In this document: positions 29,486 through 35,491 of the stretch, in pieces
Numbering within the stretch: the stretch's first letter is position 1
Layout of the letters: every line of letters begins with the position of its first letter
IMG/VR virus record: IMGVR_UViG_3300045118_000329
Span: 1 to 37,746 of that record
Strand: one strand, 5' to 3'
From: a virus
DNA length: 37,746 nt
Position numbers and translations under genes: made by a program
Notes under the pieces: model-generated
Database searches by the model: none
What the model was told of the DNA's origin: nothing
The model's input: only the letters and a program-made list of their open reading frames with translations

Positions 29486-30109
29486 TTATGCGGGATCAGG
29501 TGCGACGACTGTCAGAGTGACGGAATCTGTCATGCCATTCACGCTGAATGTGATCGTGTGATCACCGACTGTTCTGAATTCGTAATAGAACGGGTAGAAC
29601 GGGGTCATGATGCGGATCTCGCCTTCGTATCGCGGGTAGATGTTGCCCGTGCCGTTCAGGGTTTTGTTTTGCGTCTCGTCAGTGGCCGTGATGGTCACGA
29701 CGGCATCTTTGATCGGTTCGCCTGCATCGTTGCGGACGATAAGCCCGATGTCGATGTAGTTCGATTCGTCAACGACGACTAGTTGCGCGGTGTAGGGCGC
29801 GTCTTTTGAGAATCTCCGATCGCCGAGGCCTTTGCCTGGGATCGGACTGATTATTTCGATTGATGCCATAGATGGTTTTGGTGTAGTTGGTAAGTTCTGC
29901 TCGGGTTGTGGCTGCGGAGCAGGCGCAGGTTGTGGTGATGGAAGATAGATCGGAATGTAGATGGTCTGTGGCGGTGGCTGGGGTGCGGTGGGAGGCGGTG
30001 GGGTCGGTTCGGGGGTCGAAGTTGCGCTAATTTGCGGGACAGGGGCGGGATTTGCGGTCGGAGTGGGTACTTGGGTCGGAATCACGACAATCGCTTCACC
30101 CTGGGGCAA
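29486..30109 (-). CDS. Proline-rich linker plus Ig-like domain, same frame as GroEL
   Basis: From a TTG at 30109 the frame gives 207 residues: ~75 residues rich in Pro/Thr/Gln/Ala (PTQVPTPTANPAPVPQ, PSPQPAPAPQPQPEQN), then an Ig-like beta domain (YTAQLVVVDESNYIDIGLIV, YEFRTVGDHTITFSVNGMTD). No ATG exists before 29869, in the middle of the protein. The frame continues upstream with no stop for 22 more Pro/Thr-rich codons straight to the GroEL TGA at 30173. So it may start at TTG 30109, GTG 30085 or ATG 29869, or be a readthrough extension of GroEL. Confidence 0.6.
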   Translation of the reverse strand: MPQGEAIVVIPTQVPTPTANPAPVPQISATSTPEPTPPPPTAPQPPPQTIYIPIYLPSPQPAPAPQPQPEQNLPTTPKPSMASIEIISPIPGKGLGDRRFSKDAPYTAQLVVVDESNYIDIGLIVRNDAGEPIKDAVVTITATDETQNKTLNGTGNIYPRYEGEIRIMTPFYPFYYEFRTVGDHTITFSVNGMTDSVTLTVVAPDPA

Positions 30110-30172
30110 ATCTTGCGGAATTTCGGTGGTCTGTTCGATGACTATCGGCGTTACGGGGGTTATTTGAGCAGG

Positions 30173-31717
30173 TCAAGCGTCGGTTTTTTGGTGTTCCACG
30201 ATCATACCTGTGCTGGTCAGGAGGACGCACGCGATCGATACCGCGCTTTCTACGCCCGCCAATAGCACGTCGACTGGATCCATGACACCGACATCCATGA
30301 ATCTGCCGACTTCGCCAGTCACGACGTTCAGGGCCTCATCGACCTTTAGGTCCTGTTCCCCGTCGAGCCCCATGTTCTCGCGCAGTTGACGCGCGGGATA
30401 CTTCAGGGCTTCGTTGAGGATCGGACTGGAGGTTTTAATGCGTGAGAGAGCGAGACCTGAACCGCAAACAACGCCGTGCTGGTAGGCAGATTTGACCGCG
30501 TTCACGCAGTCTTCCACTTTATATTTTAACGCTTTCTGTTCGTTTTCGGTTGGTGCGCCGACTTTGATGACGGCGAGTGAGTTTCCGAACATGGCGAGGC
30601 GATGTTTGAGGTCGGCTTTCTTTTTCTCGTCGGATTCACTGTCAATGTTAAGGCGCAGGGAGGAGATCGCCATTGCGATGTCTATTTTGTTGCCACCTGG
30701 CGAGACGATCGTGGTGTCTTCGCGCTTCACGATAATTTTTTCGGCTCGGCCGAGGTCTTCAATCACGGCGTCTTCGAGCTTGCTTCCTTTGTCGTGGCTG
30801 AATACTTTCGCACCCGTGAGCATAGCGAGGTCTTCGAGAAGCACGTCGCGGTTTTCCACTTTGGGCAGGTTGATGGCGACAGCTGGGAATGTGCCTGGAG
30901 CGCGGGTCTGCGGGTTCATCACTTGCGGCAGGTTGATCACCATGGTGGTGAGCGCATTCTGTTCGACATTCTCGGCAATCACGACGAGGTTTTTCATCTG
31001 CTTGGCCGCCATTTTTTCCATGATCGGCATGATGTCGCTGTTTTCGGTCAGGCGGTAATCGGTCAGGAGGATGTAGGGCTTTTCAAGGACGCATTCGAGG
31101 CGTTCGCCGTTGTTGACCATGTAGGGGCTGATGTAGCCGCGTGCGATGTTGATGCCGTCAGTGGTTTCTACTGTAGTTTTGAGGGTCGGCGATCGATCGA
31201 TGGTGATGAGTGCGTCTTTGCCGAGTTTGAAGTAAAGGTCGGCGATCATCTCGGCGATCTCGGGATTGTCGAATGAAATGCGGGCGACTTTGAGCAGTTC
31301 TTCTTTGGTTTCAATGTGCTTGGCGCGTTTAGTAAGGTATGACTTCACTTCCTCGAGGCCGCGCTTCAGTTCAATTTCAATTTTTCGGCCGTCCACTTTG
31401 GTTTTGCGTGCCGCTTCGTTGATGATGGCTTGAAGCATGATGCCAGCGCCTGTGGTGCCGTCGCCTGCGCGATCGTTGGTTTTGACGAGGGTTTCGCGGA
31501 CGATCTTCACGACGGCGTTTTCGGCAGGATCATCAAGTTGGAAGTCGCGGGCGATCTGCACGCCATCGTCGACCACCATGCGGTAGAGCTGTTTGTCGAT
31601 GATGACCTTGTTGCTCGCGGGCCCGAAAGTCGGGCGAATCATATCGACCATTTTGTTGACGGCCGATTTGATGGTTTGAAATGTTTTGTCGGAAATGATG
31701 AGATGTTGGGTTGTCAT
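30173..31717 (-). CDS. groL: GroEL-type chaperonin (HSP60)
   Basis: 514 residues. The N-terminal equatorial domain has MVDMIRPTFGPASNKVIIDK and the ATP-binding TNDRAGDGTTGAGIMLQAII; the apical domain has GYISPYMVNNGERLECVLEK; VEDCVNAVKSAYQHGVVCGS includes the catalytic Asp region and the late equatorial motif. It lacks the C-terminal Gly-Gly-Met tail of cellular GroEL. With GroES (32226-32522) it would give a phage-encoded folding chamber, perhaps for capsid or fibre proteins. Its ATG overlaps the previous stop. The TGA is followed by C, a weak termination context. Confidence 0.95.
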   Translation of the reverse strand: MTTQHLIISDKTFQTIKSAVNKMVDMIRPTFGPASNKVIIDKQLYRMVVDDGVQIARDFQLDDPAENAVVKIVRETLVKTNDRAGDGTTGAGIMLQAIINEAARKTKVDGRKIEIELKRGLEEVKSYLTKRAKHIETKEELLKVARISFDNPEIAEMIADLYFKLGKDALITIDRSPTLKTTVETTDGINIARGYISPYMVNNGERLECVLEKPYILLTDYRLTENSDIMPIMEKMAAKQMKNLVVIAENVEQNALTTMVINLPQVMNPQTRAPGTFPAVAINLPKVENRDVLLEDLAMLTGAKVFSHDKGSKLEDAVIEDLGRAEKIIVKREDTTIVSPGGNKIDIAMAISSLRLNIDSESDEKKKADLKHRLAMFGNSLAVIKVGAPTENEQKALKYKVEDCVNAVKSAYQHGVVCGSGLALSRIKTSSPILNEALKYPARQLRENMGLDGEQDLKVDEALNVVTGEVGRFMDVGVMDPVDVLLAGVESAVSIACVLLTSTGMIVEHQKTDA

Positions 31718-31974
31718 AGTCGTATGATGCAGGTTTCGGGTTTATAAATTTTGTTGTAGATGCGCTTGGTCGCGCCGAATTTTTGAGCGAAGTTGCGGAC
31801 GTGGTCGCGGAGGTATTCGACGTTCTTCACTCGGCCACGATACCCTTTTCTGTAGGTCTTCCGCATTCCGCAGATGGTGCATCGCTCGTATTTCGCATGG
31901 GGCGAGTCATGAATGATCGCCATGTTATGCGGGACACCTCTGTACCTGCATCCGAGGTCTCCTGTGTATCTCAT
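31714..31974 (-). CDS. Small basic protein with Cys pair, between groS and groL
   Basis: 86 residues. YERCTICGMRKTYRKGYRGR contains C-x2-C in a basic stretch, hinting at nucleic-acid binding; a long basic helix follows (VEYLRDHVRNFAQKFGATKR). Its stop overlaps the groL ATG, so the two are translationally coupled. Function unknown. Confidence 0.6.
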   Translation of the reverse strand: MRYTGDLGCRYRGVPHNMAIIHDSPHAKYERCTICGMRKTYRKGYRGRVKNVEYLRDHVRNFAQKFGATKRIYNKIYKPETCIIRL

Positions 31975-32055
31975 GGGATTTTCTTTTTCATAAACTCGCT
32001 AAAGAACCGACCGATGCACACGCCGTTGCAGATTGGTAGATGGTTTTTTGCATGG

Positions 32056-32223
32056 CTATTTTTTATTGAAATCCCGAACGTGCTTGTAAACGTACCCTCG
32101 GACTGTATCGACGGCAGTCCAGCGCTCGTGGTTGTCGTTCACATTGCTTTTCTCGCGGACAAAGTACCGCTCGTGGTACCAGCGCAGGAGGTATTTCAGG
32201 ATTTTCAGTTTGATCAGCTCCAT
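32056..32223 (-). CDS. 55-residue basic protein between groS and groL
   Basis: MELIKLKILKYLLRWYHERY, then NDNHERWTAVDTVRGYVYKH. Basic and aromatic, predicted helical. The start has the ATAACC-ATG context and lies 2 nt after the groS stop. No family recognised. Confidence 0.55.
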   Translation of the reverse strand: MELIKLKILKYLLRWYHERYFVREKSNVNDNHERWTAVDTVRGYVYKHVRDFNKK

Positions 32224-32225
32224 GG

Positions 32226-32522
32226 TTATTTTTCCTCAATTGTGGCGAGAATGTCCTCGTCGAAGAGCAATACAAAATCGACCTCTTTGCCGCCCGACGT
32301 GACTTTCAGCGCTTCGCCTGCGAACGCGCCGTATATCACGCGCTGGCCGACTTTGAGGTCGGTGATTTCGGGGCCTACAGCGACGAGTGTGCCGATCGCC
32401 TTGCGTTCCTGTTCGATGTTTGAGGGCGTGATGAGACCGTGCTCGGAAACGCGCGATTTCTCGTCGTCTTGGCGCACGAGCGCCTGTTTTCCTCTTGGTG
32501 TAATGATGACTTCTTTGCTCAT
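32226..32522 (-). CDS. groS: GroES-type co-chaperonin
   Basis: 98 residues, the usual length. ITPRGKQALVRQDDEKSRVS begins the beta barrel, EHGLITPSNIEQERKAIGTL includes the mobile loop that contacts GroEL, and VAVGPEI and GQRVIYGAFAGE match the conserved barrel and roof regions. The hydrophobic tripeptide of the loop appears as GLI. It caps the phage GroEL encoded two genes downstream. The ATG overlaps the upstream stop (ATGA). Confidence 0.92.
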   Translation of the reverse strand: MSKEVIITPRGKQALVRQDDEKSRVSEHGLITPSNIEQERKAIGTLVAVGPEITDLKVGQRVIYGAFAGEALKVTSGGKEVDFVLLFDEDILATIEEK

Positions 32523-32767
32523 TGTAGTTCGGATAAGCTAGTAGGTCGGCCTGCCGCATTGTTTTTGGCAATAATTCGCGCTCGGGCCTCGTCGATCGGC
32601 GAATCAGGTTCAATGAGGAAGCCTTTGGGCTTCGGACCCACCTTTTCGATTTGCTTTTCGATGATCGTGGTTTTGTGTTCGATCACGCGACGAAAGAACG
32701 CAAGCGTGGCTACGATCAGCGTTGCGGTCAGGATCCCTGCGATGTATCCGAGAATAAAATGAATCAT
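32519..32767 (-). CDS. 82-residue single-pass membrane protein
   Basis: From ATG 32767: IHFILGYIAGILTATLIVAT is a transmembrane helix, followed by a basic and polar cytoplasmic part (RRVIEHKTTIIEKQIEKVGP). The ATG overlaps the stop of an HNH relic frame and its own stop overlaps groS. Unknown function. Confidence 0.65.
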   Translation of the reverse strand: MIHFILGYIAGILTATLIVATLAFFRRVIEHKTTIIEKQIEKVGPKPKGFLIEPDSPIDEARARIIAKNNAAGRPTSLSELQ

Positions 32768-32896
32768 ATTTTTAATCCGTATGTTTCGGTTTTTCGGTGG
32801 CAGTCTTCGCAAAGAGTTCGACCATTATCGATTGCGAAGATGGGACTCGCTGAATTTCTTGCCTTTATTTATTTGATTCCCTTTTTGGAAAGGCAT
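32764..32896 (-). pseudogene. HNH endonuclease relic with internal deletion
   Basis: ATG 32896 starts MPFQKGNQINKGKKFSESH, paralogous to the N-terminus at 7615. After ~20 codons the sequence jumps, in another frame, to FAIDNGRTLCEDCHRKTETY, nearly identical to the end of the 7333 copy. The central HNH segment is missing. The DNA of the shared end is about 80% identical by eye. A deletion within a homing endonuclease gene explains it. Confidence 0.65.
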
Positions 32897-32898
32897 GG

Positions 32899-33132
32899 TT
32901 ATGCTGCTGCGATGCCGCTTTCTTTCGTTCCGCTCTCTGCGTTCGCAGGTGCGGGTTCGACCTTTGATTCCTCTTTCGAATCGTCGAAGAGATTCGGTTT
33001 TGCTGCCAATCGACCATCAGGCAGAATCAGAGGAGTTGCACCGAGACCGAGCTTATATTTACCGAGAAGCGGAATCAGCTCTTCGTTGAATCCTTTGACC
33101 CGAGCTTGAAGGTCCTTGTTTTCATCTGTCAT
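32899..33132 (-). CDS. Small hypothetical protein
   Basis: 77 residues: an N-terminal helix (ENKDLQARVKGFNEELIPLL), a short ordered segment (KYKLGLGATPLILPDGRLAA), then an acidic Ala/Glu/Ser tail. No recognised family. Located between two small genes of the late-early region. Confidence 0.55.
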   Translation of the reverse strand: MTDENKDLQARVKGFNEELIPLLGKYKLGLGATPLILPDGRLAAKPNLFDDSKEESKVEPAPANAESGTKESGIAAA

Positions 33133-33149
33133 AGTATTTTTTTAATTGA

Positions 33150-33311
33150 TTAATTTTTCGAATCTTTGGTTGACCACCGAGCTTTCGCGCCTTTTTTACC
33201 AAGCGCCTTCATGTAGCCCTTACCGCGAGTTTTGGCAACCTTAAGACCACCGCGTCGACCAAGTTCGGCGGCAATGTTACGACTATGCGGTTTTGAGTTT
33301 TTGTTGATCAT
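33150..33311 (-). CDS. Small basic Gly/Lys-rich protein
   Basis: 53 residues, too short for most gene lists. IAAELGRRGGLKVAKTRGKG, then YMKALGKKGAKARW, resembles the GG-x3-A-x2-RG repeats of small basic KGG-type proteins, likely nucleic-acid binding. The ATG has AAACC context and lies below a possible structured leader RNA. Confidence 0.6.
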   Translation of the reverse strand: MINKNSKPHSRNIAAELGRRGGLKVAKTRGKGYMKALGKKGAKARWSTKDSKN

Positions 33312-33340
33312 GGTTTGGGGTTATTGGTAACTTCCTATGT

Positions 33341-33455
33341 GCTGGATCGCAGGGATTTGGTTCGGGCATGAAGTTGCGCTCACAAGACCTATCGTCACCC
33401 TGATGCGCCACGCGGTACTAGATTTTTGCGGGAGCTACCCGCCCGCCGATCCAGC
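33341..33455 (-). ncRNA. Candidate structured leader RNA
   Basis: No coding frame fits this gap. GCTGGATCG (33455-33447) pairs perfectly with CGATCCAGC (33349-33341), a 9-bp closing stem. Inside are GCGGG/CCCGC around TAGCT (33442-33428) and a GTGGCGC...TCA / TGA...GCGCAAC stem. This gives a three-way-junction layout about 20 nt after a TGGTACAAT promoter and 30 nt before the next ATG. Either a cis-regulatory leader or a separate small RNA. Confidence 0.4.
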
Positions 33456-33475
33456 TCACAGGAAGCTACCCTTTT

Positions 33476-33484
33476 ATTGTACCA
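33476..33484 (-). promoter_or_regulatory. Extended -10 (TGG-TACAAT) promoter
   Basis: TGGTACAATAA identical to the element upstream of the portal. TTGTGG lies 16 bp upstream as a weak -35, and a degenerate GC box lies between. Confidence 0.5.
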
Positions 33485-33504
33485 GGCGGTCGGTAGTCCA
33501 CAAG

Positions 33505-34011
33505 TCACGTATCTGTGGATAATTCTTGGTCCTCGGAATCGCGCAGGGGCGGGAGATCATAGTTTTCGGTCGGTGGCGCTTTCACGCCCGTGTCGGTTTC
33601 TATGGCCATGATGTACTCGGTGAAATCACCAATGGACAGCTCTGTTGTGCTTTTCTTCATTCTCACTTTCTCGCCCAAGACCTCGACCACTCCTTGGGTC
33701 AGGAACTTTCCTTTGAAAAGTTCGTGCAATCGGTCGAGGTCTTTCTCGCCTGTTTCTTCGGCAACCTTCGGCAGATAGACGCCCCAGTAGTAAGCATTTT
33801 GCGCGAGCGTCCGTTTCGGCTTTCGGTTGTGGACTTCGAGGGTTACTTGCTCTCCGTCCTTGAACTTATTGATCTGGTACTGATACCACCGCTGGCTTTT
33901 GACGACAAGCTTCTTCTGGCCGTCGGGGCCTTTGCGAATCACACCAGCAAACGTCTGCGTTCGGGTTACTGTGTCGGGCTTTGATGGTTTTTCTCGTTTG
34001 GGGCGCGGCAT
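33505..34011 (-). CDS. NinB/Orf-like recombination protein
   Basis: 168 residues. KRTLAQNAYYWGVYLPKVAE, LDRLHELFKGKFL, KKSTTELSIGDFTEYIMAIE follow the lambda NinB (Orf) pattern: R-x-x-x-Q-N-x-Y-Y-W, L-H-x-x-L-K, then S-T-x-x-L. NinB proteins help load annealing proteins onto SSB-coated DNA, fitting the RecT and SSB encoded in this window. The N-terminal ~65 residues add a basic extension. A DnaA box overlaps the last codons. Confidence 0.75.
   Translation of the reverse strand: MPRPKREKPSKPDTVTRTQTFAGVIRKGPDGQKKLVVKSQRWYQYQINKFKDGEQVTLEVHNRKPKRTLAQNAYYWGVYLPKVAEETGEKDLDRLHELFKGKFLTQGVVEVLGEKVRMKKSTTELSIGDFTEYIMAIETDTGVKAPPTENYDLPPLRDSEDQELSTDT
33514..33522 (-). promoter_or_regulatory. DnaA box (perfect TTATCCACA)
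   Basis: Perfect 9-mer spanning the last codons of the NinB-like gene, about 30 bp upstream of the TGGTACAAT promoter. Confidence 0.5.
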
Positions 34012-34019
34012 GGTTGGTG

Positions 34020-34178
34020 TTACTTTATTTGTCTTACAAGCTCGGGTTGGGTCGTCATCTTGAGGGGCTGGTCGGCAAGCATGTAATCACCTCTCCACTC
34101 GACATAAATGTCGTCTGTAGTGAAGAAGAAGATCGCATCACCATTCGAGCCATAGGATCCGTCAATTGAAGTATTCAC
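34020..34178 (-). CDS. 52-residue hypothetical protein
   Basis: A GTG at 34178, preceded by AGGAAAA, opens SIDGSYGSNGDAIFFFTTDD, then IYVEWRGDYMLADQPLKM. The sequence has a balanced, protein-like composition and fills the gap between an HNH fragment and the NinB-like gene. The GTG start is a guess. The purine-rich tract would be an exception to the lack of Shine-Dalgarno elsewhere. Confidence 0.4.
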   Translation of the reverse strand: MNTSIDGSYGSNGDAIFFFTTDDIYVEWRGDYMLADQPLKMTTQPELVRQIK

Positions 34179-34479
34179 TTTTCCTGCCGAGAACCACCCC
34201 GCATATGCGATTATCGGTTATGCCGCCTCTCCAAAGGAGGCTTTTCGCACCCGTCTTTGCGAGGGCAATATGTTTACGCCACGACTCCGTTCTCTTAAGA
34301 GACTTCAAATGCTTTCGCAATTTTTCTCTGTGTTCTTTGGAAAGTTTTCTTCCTGTGATCGCTTTTGAATAGCAAAGGTGCGTGCAGTATTTTCCGTACC
34401 CCTTTCGCACATGATAAGGAACTGGCTCAAATACTGTCCCACAATACTCGCATGGTTTTGGTTGTCGTGTTTTTTTCAT
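34162..34479 (-). CDS. HNH-type endonuclease fragment: zinc ribbon plus NUMOD3-like
   Basis: 105 residues from ATG 34479. PCEYCGTVFEPVPYHVRKG and YCTHLCYSK form a zinc ribbon, and GRKLSKEHREKLRKHLKSLK is a NUMOD3-like DNA-binding motif. The frame then reaches LLWRGGITDNR, the usual beginning of the HNH segment, but stops about 15 codons later. No catalytic residues remain. It appears to be a C-terminally truncated homing endonuclease that may still bind DNA. Confidence 0.6.
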   Translation of the reverse strand: MKKTRQPKPCEYCGTVFEPVPYHVRKGYGKYCTHLCYSKAITGRKLSKEHREKLRKHLKSLKRTESWRKHIALAKTGAKSLLWRGGITDNRICGVVLGRKSEYFN

Positions 34480-34862
34480 CGTTTTCGTGGTGAGCCCCAA
34501 GATGTTTGCTTCATGACTGTGAGTTGATCATTTGGATGTTGTCGGAAGTCCGTATCGAATGTTGCTTCAAGAATTCGCCACTTTAATTTCCAAACCTCCA
34601 TCTCAACACCCTTGCACTCGACATACTCTTTTGAGTCGTCATTGTGTAGTATAACAAAATCTATGTAGTATGAGCAAATCTTCTGACCATTCACGCGCAG
34701 ATCGAGTTTAACCTGTCGGTCCCAACTTTTTATGTCTTTTGCTCGGACTCGCAAATCAAGCTCTTGGGCATATGCCGCCTCGAGTTTAGAGTGATAAACA
34801 TGTCCGTTATACTCGGTACTCTTGGCATGGTATTTGTTTCCTGATCTTTGGATATATGTCAT
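34476..34862 (-). CDS. DUF1064-type PD-(D/E)XK nuclease-like protein
   Basis: 128 residues from ATG 34862 (overlaps the methyltransferase stop). GNKYHAKSTEYNGHVYHSKL with EAAYAQELDL, IKSWDRQVKLDL, YYIDFVI and KEYVECKG match DUF1064, predicted to have a restriction-endonuclease-like fold; the D and E-x-K would be catalytic. Members often take the place of Holliday-junction resolvases in phage recombination loci, consistent with the neighbouring recA and ninB-like genes. Confidence 0.75.
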   Translation of the reverse strand: MTYIQRSGNKYHAKSTEYNGHVYHSKLEAAYAQELDLRVRAKDIKSWDRQVKLDLRVNGQKICSYYIDFVILHNDDSKEYVECKGVEMEVWKLKWRILEATFDTDFRQHPNDQLTVMKQTSWGSPRKR

Positions 34863-35491
34863 ATTTGCATCTGCTCTATGATTTCTTCGAACAGTTTTTG
34901 CGGTATTTTTCCGCGATTCTTTGCTCCATCTAATCCCTGGGTTCCTGTTTTGGATCCCCTTGGGGCAGATTCGTGGCAATTCATTCCGTTTTTACATGGT
35001 GGTAGTGGCTTCCACCATGTAGCATTTGTCCAAATATCGGTCGGCTTCATGCGGACATCTCCGTATTGGCAATATGTAACTGTGTGTCGCACCCCACCAG
35101 ATTGTTTTAACCATTCGTCCATGAATGGCATCTTCCGCAATACACCCCTTGGATTTTCTATGAACCACCATTTCGGTTTTATTTCCTTTATTATTTCGAT
35201 AGTAGACAACACCAGCTCTTTGCCAATCCTGGCTGTGTCTGTTTTGGGAATGTACGCTCGGAATCCTCCTCCCCAATGTTTACCAATCGAAGCCACCGAG
35301 AACGCGGTACATGGTGGTGATGCCCATAGTATTTTTGGTTTATTGGGAAGGAACTTGGAAACGTGCCGAACGTCATCGGTTATGGTAGCTCCGAATTGCG
35401 GGTCGTTATCCACCGTGAATGTTTCCATCCCGTGGAGGTTTGCAACCTTGGAGAATGATTTTGTGCCGCAAAATAACTCTACTGTTTTCAT
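34859..35491 (-). CDS. Phage C5 cytosine DNA methyltransferase-like protein
   Basis: 210 residues, shorter than classic C5-MTases. VELFCGTKSFSKVANLHGME is motif I, ILWASPPCTAFSVASIGKHW carries the Pro-Cys active site, KPKWWFIENPRG is motif VI, and CQYGDVRMKPTDIWTN occupies the motif VIII area. Motifs IX and X are not evident, so it may need a partner or be divergent. Its ATG overlaps the recA stop. It is the second C5-type methyltransferase in this window. Confidence 0.75.
   Translation of the reverse strand: MKTVELFCGTKSFSKVANLHGMETFTVDNDPQFGATITDDVRHVSKFLPNKPKILWASPPCTAFSVASIGKHWGGGFRAYIPKTDTARIGKELVLSTIEIIKEIKPKWWFIENPRGVLRKMPFMDEWLKQSGGVRHTVTYCQYGDVRMKPTDIWTNATWWKPLPPCKNGMNCHESAPRGSKTGTQGLDGAKNRGKIPQKLFEEIIEQMQI

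Noticed and set aside
30492-31276. Long plus-strand frames (also at 15501-16247, 19093-19458, 25221-25811 and elsewhere)
   Set aside because: They lie opposite strongly supported minus-strand genes, have skewed compositions and no domain motifs. I found no credible plus-strand gene in the window.
29486-31717. Genome-wide UGA reassignment (Gly or Trp), as in some CPR lineages
   Set aside because: Many genes end in TGA within ATGA overlaps where the next gene is certain (for example recA, groES, groEL, terS neighbours). Reading through would run into nonsense. Only local readthrough remains possible.
31988-32053. 21-codon frame after the 55-residue gene near groS
   Set aside because: Too short, no motif, and no coupling signal beyond a nearby ATG.
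35401-35416. TTATCCACC as a further DnaA box
   Set aside because: One mismatch at the critical last base and located within the methyltransferase coding region.
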